From Agrostemma githago (taxonomy: Eukaryota; Streptophyta; Magnoliopsida; Caryophyllales; Caryophyllaceae): DNA of 64,000 nucleotides. Below, piece after piece: positions 47,090 through 57,140 of this stretch. Made by a program: the position numbers and the translations under genes. The number at the start of each line of letters is the position of its first letter. Position 1 is the first letter of the stretch. The notes below the pieces were generated by a model. The model had not been told where the DNA came from. It was given only the letters and a program-made list of their open reading frames with translations, and made no database searches. The stretch spans positions 60,019,701 to 60,083,700 of the forward strand of contig OY288247.1 of the NCBI GenBank assembly GCA_958450325.1, given 5' to 3'.

Positions 47090-47848
47090 CTACCGGTGTC
47101 TAAGATGGCTTGCATGAAGACATATTAGCACGGGTGAGGATTTCTTCGACGTATTTGGATTGGGACAGAAATAGTCCTTTGTTCGACGTTCAACAGATAT
47201 ACCAAGGAAATAACTGAGAGGACCAAGGTCGGTCATGGAGAATTCAGACTTGGATTGCTTGATAATGGAGTCGCGGAGTTGGTCGGAGGAGGAGACCAAA
47301 ATAATATCATAAACATATAGAAGGATATAGGCAGTGTGAGAGGAAGTGCGGAGGACGAAGAGAGAATGGTCAGCACGGCTGTGAAGGAACTCGATGGAGC
47401 ATACGAAATTAGTAAAGCGCTGAAACCAAGCTTGCGGCGCCTGTTTGAGGCCATAAAGAGACTTCTTTAGAAGACAAACATGGTTGGGGTGTTGAGGGTG
47501 ACGGAAACCGGGTGGTTGGTGCATGTAGACTGTCTCGGATAAGTGACCATGTAAAAAGGCATTCTTCACGTCTAGCTGATGCAAAGACCAATTACGGGAG
47601 ACTGCAATGCTGAGGATGGTGCGGATGGTAGCGGGTTTGACAACAGGACTGAAAGTTTCTTCACAATCGATGCCGACTTGCTGTGACCTGCCATTAACAA
47701 CGAGACGAGCTTTGTATCGTTCCAACACACCGTTAGATTTGAATTTATGTTTAAATAGCCACATACACCGAGTAACATTTGCATCATGGGGCCTAGGGAC
47801 TAGGACCCAAGTTCCGTTTTTAATAAGAGCATTAAACTCATCGTTCAT
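47090..47848 (-). pseudogene. Copia reverse transcriptase with altered active site
   Basis: RT that would copy element RNA into DNA. The first 200 residues are well preserved (NGTWVLVPRP, ARLVVNGRSQQVGIDCEETF, SPVVKPATIRTIL, LKKSLYGLKQAPQAWF). The first catalytic Asp is in QLDVKNAFLHG (residue 93). The YVDD box reads YVYD (residues 178-181): the codon at 47309-47311 is TAT where the family has Asp. The frame is lost after ISVERRTKDY near 47170, and related sequence resumes in another frame. Upstream the frame begins at MNDEFNAL, part-way through the domain. Confidence 0.9.
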
Positions 47849-49008
47849 GGCATGTTTCCAATTAGGGTCTTGGAGGGCGGAAATGGGGTCAGGGTGGTGA
47901 CAGTGAGACTAGGGATATTACGAGGTTTGTGTATGCCGTGTTTACTCCGGGTTTGCATGGGATGAGATGGAATGGGAGTGGAGGATGGGTTGGTTGGGGT
48001 GGGCTGGGAAATGGGAGGCGAATTGGGTTGGTTTGGTGAGGTGGGTTGGGTTGGGAATCACGAGAGGAGTTGGGCTGATTTGGTGGGGAGTTGGTCTGGG
48101 AATGGGGGGAGGAGTTATGATGGGCCGAGGAATTGGGCTGGTCTGGTGGGGAGTTGGTATGGGAATGAGGGGGAGGGGGTGTTATAGTGGGCCGAGGAGG
48201 TGGTTTGGTCTGGTGAGGAGGTAGGGGAGATGAGATTTTGGTGTGTGATTTTGGGCCTCCTAGAGTACACTAGAAGAGGAGAGTTAGATGATTGGGCCTG
48301 ATGGTAGATTGAGGAGGGGGTGGATCTGGGCTAAGAAAGTCGTAGGTGGGTGGCTTAGGACAAATTTTGTTCTTAAAGGGAAAGATAGTTTCATGGAACG
48401 TGACATGTTGGTTAATAAGAACCTTTCGGCTAGACAAGTTGAGACACAAGTAGCCACGGTGAGCGGAAGGGTAACCGAGGAACACACAAGGAGTGATCGA
48501 GGGTCGAGTTTGTTGATGGTGGAGGGGGGAAGATGAGGATAACAAAGACAACCGAAGACACGGAGATGATCACAGGAGGGAATTTGTAAGTAAAGACGTT
48601 GTGTGGGAGACACGAGACCGCTTGCTTTACTTAGGGTAGATTATGGAGGTAAGTGGTCATGGCGAGAACGTATGGCCATAAGTTTGGTGGGACGTGGGAG
48701 TGGGCAAGAAGAGTGCGGATTATATTATTGATCGTTCTAATTTTTCTTTCGGCTTTTCCATTTTCACTTAAGGTATGTGGACACGAGAAACGGAATTGTA
48801 TTTCGTTTTGGTGGAAGAAGGTGTGGTAAGGATCGTTATCAAATTCTCGACCGTTATCACATTGGAAATTTTTAACTTTTTGATGAAATTGAGCGAGAAC
48901 GAGATTATGAAATTGAGTAAAGAGCGAGAAAACCTGAGTATTATTTTTAAGCGGAAAAGTCCACAGAAAATTAGTAAAATCATCGAGAAATAAGAGATAA
49001 TAACGATG
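47849..49008 (-). pseudogene. Copia integrase C-terminal part and linker
   Basis: After a TAA at 49009-49011 the same frame continues with the integrase core (YYLLFLDDFTNFLW, CDNGREFDND with the second catalytic Asp, ENGKAERKIRTIN with the catalytic Glu). A frameshift near 48640 leads to the segment LRVFGCLCYP and a further shift near 48510 to FLGYPSAHRGYLCLN. The rest up to RT is a Ser/Pro-rich linker; its G-rich complement gives spurious plus-strand frames. Confidence 0.8.
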
Positions 49009-49875
49009 TTAAAGATTACTAAGAACGGGGGATGTCCATAAATCACTATGAATGATATCGAAAAGAAGAATGGTGGTATTATTAGACGGGAAAAAAGGAA
49101 GATGAGTATGTTTATCGAGTTCACAAGCATGACAAAATTTGGAGCGCGGTACATTATTACAAGAAATAGAATTAGTTGAACGTAAAGTATTGAGAACAGA
49201 CGGTCCCGGATGACCGAGACGAGAATGCCATAGACTAGGGGTCACGGAGGCGAGAAAGGATTGGGGAGCTTCGGGTTTGTCGGATTTGGAGGCGGAGAGG
49301 AGGTAAAGGTCACCGTTGCTACTGCATCGCATAAGACGAGTCCCCGTCTGAAGGTCCTTCACAGTAAAACCAAACGGGTCAAATTCCACAGAAACATTAT
49401 TATCGGTAGTAAATTTTCGGAGTGACACAAGATTTTTAACGATTTTCGGGACATGAAGAACTTCATTAAGTTTTAAAGGAGGGAGGGGATGTGATAAAAT
49501 AGAATTACCGGGACCTTTAATTGGAATACGATGACCATTACCGATGATAATATTACGAGAATTTCTCGAATTAAAATAGGTAATTAGGTTACCAGAGTCA
49601 TAGGTCATATGAGCAGATGCACCAGTGTCCATGTACCATTCATCATCTAGTTCTTGAAGATTGACGGAGTGAACAGCAGCAGCAAGTTCGGTGGGGTAGT
49701 AGATCTGTGGAGATGGATAGCCTGCCGGACCGGTGGTGGCAGCGGGGACCGACGCCAGAGGGGCGGCAGAGGAAATGGCAAGAAACGCCTGGTTAGGGCG
49801 GCTGCCAAGGATGCCGCCACCGGGACGCGCGGGTGGGGCCCACCCTTGGGTGGGGTAAGGGCACGGAGATGTTTG
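49009..49875 (-). pseudogene. Copia protease and integrase zinc-binding part
   Basis: Same frame as gag. The protease active site is in WYMDTGASAHMT near 49630-49600. The integrase HHCC-type motif follows (LWHSRLGHPGPSVL ... FCHACELDKHTHLPF), then the first catalytic Asp in FDIIHSDLW. The frame ends in TAA at 49009-49011. Confidence 0.88.
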
Positions 49876-50754
49876 CTAGGAGGATCCCGAGGCCGGACCT
49901 AGGATCCACGCCCAGTGACCGCCCATGGGAGCGTCGGTCGGAGGAGGAGGAGGCGGAGGAGGCTGGACCGTGGTGGCGCGAGATTGTTGGTGGCCGTCGC
50001 GGCCGCGATGATTTCCAGGTCTGCCACGACCTCTATGGTGGTTGGACCCGGAATGTCTGCCGGAGGGTGGTTGGGTCGCATGTGGGTTGCCAGTGTCATC
50101 AGTGCCGGTGGCAAGGGCAGTTGGAGCGGAAATTCCGGCGGCCTTATTTTGTCGGAGTTCCTCGAGAGCTAACATGGATCTAGCTTTGAAAAATTTGGGT
50201 AGTGGATCGCTTTGTTGAATAAGAGTAGTGAGATTTTCATATGCTTTGGAGACATTTGTGACCACGTGAAGAACGAGACGGTTGTCGAAAAGCGGTGTAC
50301 CGACATTCCGCAACTGGTCAGCCAACCTTTTTAGAGCCTGACAATAAGAAGAAACATTAGTAAAATTATCCATGTGAGTGGAAGAAAATTGTTGTTCAAG
50401 CAAAACCGCTCAGGAATGCTTGTTATCATTGAAACTGTCATAGATGCGTTTCCATGTTTGTTTGGTTGTGGATCCTTCTTTGACAATTGTCTCGAGAAGG
50501 TCAGGGGAAAGAGTACCGTAAATCCATTGATTTACGGTTGCGTTGAGACGGGCCCATAGGGCTTTGTCGTTGGCATCGGCTGCCGGAGAAGCATCGGCCG
50601 GAGGATCGACGAGATGGTGGTGAACATCATGAGCCTTGGTGGTGTTGAGAAATAACTCGGCCCAAACGTCATAGGCAGAATCGTATCCGAGGACGATAGG
50701 AACGTAATTTTTTATGGTGGTAATGTTTCCGGCGGGATGAAAAGTTGGGGCCAT
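49876..50754 (-). pseudogene. Copia gag
   Basis: Capsid protein with start ATG at 50754 (MAPTFHPAGNI). Typical copia gag features: YDVWAELFLNTTKAH, NQWIYGTLSPDLLETIV, a W-K-R-I-Y-D motif, SSYCQALKRLADQL. A TGA at 50410-50412 and a TAG at 49876-49878 interrupt one otherwise continuous frame; each is one C-to-T change from an Arg or Gln codon. The C-terminal part is Gly/Arg/His- and Pro-rich; no standard zinc knuckle was seen. Confidence 0.9.
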
Positions 50755-50787
50755 TATGTTAAGTGAGAACGGAAGGAACTAGGCAGT

Positions 50788-51446
50788 TAGGGGTGAGCAA
50801 AAATATACGATACGGTTTTATTATATGTATACGATACGGTATACGCTTTCAATTATACGAATTTCCGTATATCCGATACGAATAACCGGATATACGATAC
50901 GGTTTTAAGTAAAACCGTAGCGGATACGTATCGGGGAAAATAGAAACCGGATATCCGGTTTCCGATCCGGTTTTTTAAAAACAATAAAAAATATGAAAAA
51001 TGTAATCCTAATATGAATTATACAATAAAGAATTCAAAAACCACCAATTATTTTCAAAGGTAAAAAACAAAACTATTAGTAAATTTATGATATTATGTAT
51101 TGAAACGTAATATTTTGTTAGAATAATTGTACCGTAAGACATATATACCATTTTTTTGAGGTTTTTTTAAATATATTTTATTATATCAATTTATATAAAA
51201 CGTAACGTTGCTTAAAAATCAATTAATTACTCTTAATTAAAATGAAAAAAATGTTTTTAAAAAAAAAGAAAAATAGAAGAAAAATATAAAACCGGATACC
51301 GGATATCCGAAAACCGGATATCCGAAAAAACCGGATATCCGGAAAAAACCGGATCGGATACGGATCGGGAATTTTTTGATTTTTAAAACCGGATATCCGA
51401 TACGGTTTACAAAACCGGATCGAATATCCGGTTTTGCTCACCCCTA
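50788..51446. mobile_element. hAT MITE in copia leader
   Basis: 659 bp, termini TAGGGGTGAGCAAAA and TTTTGCTCACCCCTA (15-bp perfect inverted repeat), 8-bp duplication TAGGCAGT on both sides (50780-50787, 51447-51454). CCGGATATCCG-type repeats crowd the right end and ATACGATACGG-type repeats the left. No transposase. Same family as 30233-30794. Confidence 0.96.
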
Positions 51447-51590
51447 TAGGCAGTGGGGTAGGAATGGGTCAGAGTAGCAGCGGAGTCCCTGCAAAAACAA
51501 AAGAAGAAGAGAAACAAAAAAAGCAGAGGAGACAGACGAGTTGCAGTAGAAAGAGAAAGTAAGATTTTTTTTTGATGAATTTGTTTTCAT

Positions 51591-51600
51591 TCTGATACCA
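51591..51600 (-). other. Copia primer binding site, tRNA-iMet type
   Basis: TGGTATCAGA directly follows the 5' LTR on the minus strand; this is the start of the common initiator-Met tRNA site. Confidence 0.9.
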
Positions 51601-51791
51601 TAAAGTATGAAAGTTTTTCCCCTGATTGATTTCATTATCATTATCATCTATTTATACAAAGCTAGATAGGCAATACTACTTCTTAGATGCATAGGAACAA
51701 TGATATAATTAAGACTATCTACAAAGAATTATGCAAATACAAGTAACTAGGCTATACAATGAATTATGCTATACAATGAATCTATCTATTA
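51601..51791 (-). repeat. Copia 5' LTR
   Basis: 191 bp; partner of 46166-46356. No TATA box is called with confidence, though TATAAATA occurs on the minus strand near 51652. Confidence 0.95.
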
Positions 51792-51796
51792 GTTTC

Positions 51797-53048
51797 ATCG
51801 TAATTGGGGAAAGGAAAAATAAAAATATAATTCGAACCAATAACTACGTGTGTTAAAGGTCGTTATTTCTATTGATTTGTTCATACCGTTCATGCTGATA
51901 TTGAAATAAATCTAGACGTGTGGATTAGGTTGTTCAATAATTAGGTTGCTTAGTGTCGCGTTTCGACCTAAGTAATATTATCTACGGAACAATTGATACT
52001 TTTAGTTTCACAATGGAATACTCAACGATTAAATTAGGATTGGTAGTCGGTGATCAATTGTTTAACTAGTTAATAGATCTTCTTTGAGTCGAGTCTCTTA
52101 ATCATCTGAATTCCCATTATTAGTTACGGAGTATTTTATTTTCATTATTTTAGTTGTTAGACAATTCACTTATAAAACCCTCATATTCTTGTTACGTTAC
52201 TATAATTAATTATACATTAGTTACATTCGTCTTCCCCGTGGAATCGACACCCGTCTTACCTCTACTATGTTGTTAAAGATAATAGGACTTAATTATCTAT
52301 CTTTGGGAGCATACGACCTCGGCTCACCAGTCATCATCCCCATAAATCGGCTTTGAAGAATGCACAAAGCAAAACACATGTGATAGAAATCGTACTATGC
52401 GAGATGAATATTTTATAGAGGTAAGAGCCATGATTATGAAAATATAATTTATTTAGGAATTTAGAAGAAGAATAGACTAGTTTTACCACCCGTGAAAATT
52501 CACAGGTCGGTTTTATATAAATTGATGTAAAACTAAAATTATGGATAAGATATATATATATACACTCAAATAAATACGGAGTATGTATTAAAAAAAGAGT
52601 ATTCATAGTACTATGTATGTGCATTATCATACTGATTAACTAAAAAAATGAAAAGATGTGGTCATATTATCATATTAATGTACTCAGTATAATCATAAAT
52701 TATAAATAAAGTTGGTCACACATAGATGATTAATATGACCCTTGAACCCGTTTTTTCGACCCGCAACCCGTTTGACCGACCACAATATGACCCGTTATTT
52801 AGGACCGAAATCTGACCCAACCCATTCGACCCGTTCGGTCACTGAGAATTTATTAAAATTAATAAAATATTTATATTTAATTATTATATTTGGATTTATA
52901 ATTAAAAAAAATATTTAAAATTGAAAATATTCAACTTAATACAACATTTTTTATCATTTAATGATAAAATAATTTTAAAATTTAAATTTAAATTTTATAA
53001 GTAAAATAATTATTATTAAAGATAATAATAATAATAATAATAATAATA

Positions 53049-53118
<70 letters not shown>

Positions 53119-53484
53119 TATAATATAATATTAAAATTATTTTTGTTGGACTTAAAAAATTGGTAAAAATGTACTATAGGCGTTTGAAACTATTTCTGAC
53201 CCTAAACAGACCCTTGACGAAATAATAGGGGGTGAACGGTTCTTAACATTGATTTCATGTAAAAAAAATCAGGGATATTCTATAGTATACTCATAAAGTT
53301 TTTGCTATTTATAAATCTCCGATTGTTTAACTTTATTTATTACTACGTTTTTTTCAATAAAATTATTAATTCTTTGACATTTTATACATAGCTAGATAAA
53401 TATATTAGTTATAATCAATTAAACATATTTGGACTTTTACTCTTATATGGTGTGTGTGTGTGTGTATCATAATATATAAAAATA
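51797..53484. other. Unassigned sequence between copia and Helitron fragment
   Basis: No coding frame. Near 52232-52300 the wording resembles the end of an Athila-type LTR (CCCCGTGGAATCGACAC), but no second end or primer site was found. Near 52740-52850 there is an ACCCG-rich stretch of hAT-MITE character without recognisable ends. A (TAA)n repeat lies at 53022-53114. Confidence 0.45.
53022..53114. repeat. (TAA)n microsatellite
   Basis: About 30 units of TAA with one interruption (AGTAAT near 53050). Confidence 0.95.
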
Positions 53485-54067
53485 CTAGATTAAAGCTCGT
53501 GCGCTGCACGGATTAATTGGCTTAATTACATTGATGAAGTATATTCGTTAAATAAGAAACTTAATCAATCTATATCATTACAATAAATAAGATGATCACA
53601 TGACTCAAAAGTTTTTTGATTGACATCTAAGAACGAAAGATTAATGTTATTTATAATATAAGATTTCACCGCCTCATCATAATTTTTCGATATAAGGATA
53701 ATTTCCTCAAGGTTTATAGTCTTAAGAACTGCTTTTAAGACCCAGAAAAACGCACGATTCTCTTATTTATAATATAGAATCATCACCTTATTTTCTTCGA
53801 TGTGGAAAAATTTTAGGTTTGTAGTCTTTTTAAAAGCTTTTTAAGACTCAAAAAATTGTTGGTTGATATCTAAAACCGAAAGATTACTCATTTATGATAT
53901 AAAATTTCATCACCTCATCATAATTTACTTAATTAAGTGCTATTTTATGACTTAAAAGAGTTTTTTTTTATATCTAAGTTAAAGGATAAACGATTACTCT
54001 TTTTTATATAATCGAATTTGATAATCTTAGGAGTATATATTTTTGATGAATGATTACTCTTATTTAT
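53485..54067 (-). mobile_element. Helitron-like 3' fragment interrupted by T4
   Basis: Starts with CTAG (53485-53488) and an imperfect hairpin (CTCGTGCGCTGCACGGA), then follows the same sequence as 32744 onward, including GGCTTAATTACATTGATG and array units. It is cut at 54067 by the T4 LTR. Confidence 0.75.
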
Positions 54068-56489
54068 TGTGGACATGACATAGGTCCACTCCGACGCGGC
54101 CACGCGCGGGTTTGGGGAGGCGAATGAATCTTCATATGAGATGGTCAAATTGAAATTTAAATCGAAGTTGGAGCCGCCACCGAATTTTATGGTTATTCGG
54201 AACTGTTCGAGCCCACTCTATGTCGTAGTGGGCCGTATACAAAATACGACCCATTTCCGATGTCAGAGTTTATTGGGCTCGTCCCTTTGCAGTTCGATAC
54301 CGATGCCGACTTGAGCGGTTTATCGTATATTGAATGACTCTCGTTGCCAATGGTTTCGGACATCCGGAAACCACGGTTCTGAGTAAGGGGTGAGGGTATG
54401 TGTTGGGAAGTTCACTAAGAACACCCAACCCCGCCCGCACATTAGCGGCCTCTACTAAGATATCGAATGATTTTTTAATACGCGCGTTAGTAATACGATG
54501 AATGATATGCAAACATTGTTTTCCTAAGCATGTGAGGAATTGAACGGGTTGCTAAGTCGGTTTAATGCATGAAAAATTAACGTCAAAGTTGAATTTAACA
54601 TGTGAGGTTCGTTTTAGTATAATAAAACAAACGATAAAAAAAAGAATGAATTTGCTACAAGAAGAACAAACGAGTTAGTATCGATTTGTGAAGAAATAAT
54701 ATAGCAAATATGATGAATATGCAAGATCGAGAAAATATTAATCGAAATCTGAAAAATATTGTTAAAAAGACGCTGTTTTGTATAAAAACGATGTTCGAAA
54801 AATAATGAAAAAGAGGAAAACGGGTCGCGTTTCCAGCGTTGCCCGCGACTCGCGCCCCGGCCTGCTTCGAGGTCGGTTTTCGAAAGTTCGATGTTTTCGT
54901 TAAACCGCGTACGAATATTGCATAATTCGTGCTCGACTTAATATTTTCGATATTCGTTATATTCGATAGTTGACTACGAAATCAATATCAAATACTCTGA
55001 ATAGTTTTAGAAAAGATATAAACTTTAGAAGTCGTTTCGTAGAATAAATAAAAAACGAACGAAAAGCTAAAAAAAAAGGGTTCGGGTTTCAGGCCCGTGC
55101 GCGAGTCGCCTGGGATGGGCGCGACTCGCGTGCGGGTCTGTCCCGGTCGCGTTTTTTTTGTTCAAAAATTTGATAAACCGCATACAAATATGACTTAATT
55201 TGTACTCGATTTATGCTTTCGATATTCATCATATCCGATATTCGATTATGAAATCGATATCGAATATTCGGAATGAATTTTAGAAAAGGTTTTGTAAAAA
55301 AAAGGTTTGTTTGAAAATGTAAAAGAATTTTGAACGAAAAAGAATGTTAATTCTCTCCGCGTATAAGATCGTCGAATTTCGTTTTAAAAAAAGATGTGAC
55401 GATTTAGTTAGCATCAACGAGAATGAATTAATTTTGTTCTTGCTAGATACAATATTCGATTAGAGAATCGATATCGTATTTTAAGAACGTTATAAAAAAA
55501 TAGTTTTTAGTAATATCGATATTAGAAATAAAAAGTGATGAACGACCCGTAAAAAGACGACACGCGACCCATAATAGAAAACGGACGAGAAGGAGAAGAA
55601 GAGAAGAAAGAGAAGTCGAGTTTTGGTACACCCTCAACCTACATGTTTTAGTCTACTCGGATCAGAGCTCGTCGGGACGTGGCTTGGGCACAGGAGCGTC
55701 GAGTGGATGTTGGTGAGTTGCGGTGCCTCAGTTTGGACGTGAGACGGGTGAAGGGTGTCGGGTATCGAGGCCGGTTTCCTTCGGGTTTTGGATGTACTAT
55801 CGGTTTCTTAATGCTAAGGTTGATGCTTTTCAGGAATTATGTATATATCGTTGTGTGATTAATTCGTCGTTGAATTTGTGTCATGCAAGGGGCTATTTAT
55901 AGGAAAATCCCGACCTTGGCTAGGAGAGGTGCATTAGAATTAGAACTACCGCTTAGGATAGGAAACGTAGGAAGTTGAGGGAAATAAGAATTCCGTTTTC
56001 TTGTGAAGGAAGAAAGAGAATCGCTGGTTAGTAGGCTACTCGGCCGAGTATCCTAGCTCGGTCGAGTGTTTGATTCGGTTTTCGGATAGGATTCCTACTT
56101 GAGATCGAATTCTACCTTAAACGGAATAATTTAATATTTGTGTAGTTGATTTTTGTAGAGTTGGAGTCTGAACCGGACACGTGAGGCGTCACGGTCGGTC
56201 TAAGAGTCTCGGGAAATATTTTTGACCGGGTTTCGACTCGGTCGCTAAAAGACGGTTTTACCCCTGGTGTCGGATTCGACCCAAATTAGTGTTATTTGAC
56301 TCGAAACGACCCACTGGGCCTGAATTTGAGGTTGGTTTTGTGAGATTTGTACTCCTTAAAAGCCCAAGCTAAATATCCATGATTTCGAGCCCATTTCTGA
56401 GTACGTTAAAGCACGTTTGCGTCCGATCATCATCGGGTGTTTGTCGGAAACTACTATAGACACCTGGCAGCAAAATGTGGGTGTCTACA
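54068..56489 (-). repeat. T4 3' LTR (LTR C), 2422 bp
   Basis: Same termini as LTRs A, B and D. TATA box TATAAATA at 55894-55901. Unlike the others it keeps only one pair of the palindromes (starts 56038 and 56056, spacing 18) and contains stretches of its own near 54800-55150. Confidence 0.93.
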
Positions 56490-56503
56490 GAGCCCCCACT
56501 CTG
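56490..56503 (-). other. T4 polypurine tract
   Basis: CAGAGTGGGGGCTC on the minus strand immediately before the 3' LTR. Confidence 0.85.
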
Positions 56504-57025
56504 ACTGAGGCTTGGACAGGGCGAAAGTCAGAGTAGCTACCAGGTCAAGCAGGGATTAAAACCCGGTAGCTTCCGGTCGGGTCGTTTAAGGTCCATTAGA
56601 CCTGCGTAAAGGGTCCGCCGGCCATGGATTAGAAATGTACCTGAGCTGATGATAACTCCGTGGGCGTTTGAACTCGTCGCATAAGACTTAAAATGGGCCT
56701 ATATATGGGCTCATCTTGCTAAATGCCGCTGGGGAGTTATATGAATTGTATGGTCCCGCTTGAGTCGTCTTGTACATATTTATGCAAAGTAGCAAAGTTT
56801 TGCACGTAATATTTGTAGGAAAAATGACTCGCGCTGGGAAATAAAAATTTTGAGAAAGTTTTGAATTTTCGAGTTTGTAAGAGTCTTTGAAAACTAGAGA
56901 ATTTTGACTCTGAAAAGGAATAGGAATGCTCGGGATTGACTTAGCTAAACCTCAGGATAAGGATTGTATGGTAAATGCTCTAGGATTGGGAATCCTAAGG
57001 TGAGGAGGAGAATTTGGTTTTATGC

Positions 57026-57033
57026 TATAAATA
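57026..57033 (+). promoter_or_regulatory. TATA box of the T4 plus-strand gene
   Basis: TATAAATA, followed by a pyrimidine-rich leader and an ATG 108 bp downstream. 56504-57025, between polypurine tract and this box, has no coding frame. Confidence 0.75.
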
Positions 57034-57140
57034 CCCCCTCCTTGCCTCATAAATTCTCATAATTCCCACAATTCCCTTTCTTCTTTAAAGAAAAAAAACA
57101 AGCCCTGAGAAATTCATTCTTTTCTTTTAGAAATCCAATT

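Larger units (their letters stand above)
46166..51791 (-). mobile_element. Complete but inactive Ty1/copia retrotransposon
   Basis: 5626 bp on the minus strand, with LTRs at 46166-46356 and 51601-51791 (both 191 bp), target duplication GTTTC on both sides (46161-46165, 51792-51796) and a tRNA-iMet-type primer site. The coding order gag, protease, integrase, RT, RNase H is that of copia. Short LTRs and the gag sequence suggest the Ale/Retrofit group. All domains carry stops, shifts or an active-site change. A hAT MITE sits in the leader. Confidence 0.95.

Noticed and set aside
47967..48224. Gly/Trp-rich plus-strand frames
   Set aside because: Antisense of the Pro/Ser-rich copia linker between integrase and RT.
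49654..50183. Arg/Gly-rich plus-strand frames
   Set aside because: Antisense of the Gly/Arg/Pro-rich end of copia gag.
52232..52300. End of an Athila-type LTR
   Set aside because: The wording is similar, but there is no primer site after it and no partner end.
52740..52850. ACCCG-rich stretch resembling another hAT MITE
   Set aside because: No matching second terminus or target duplication could be found.
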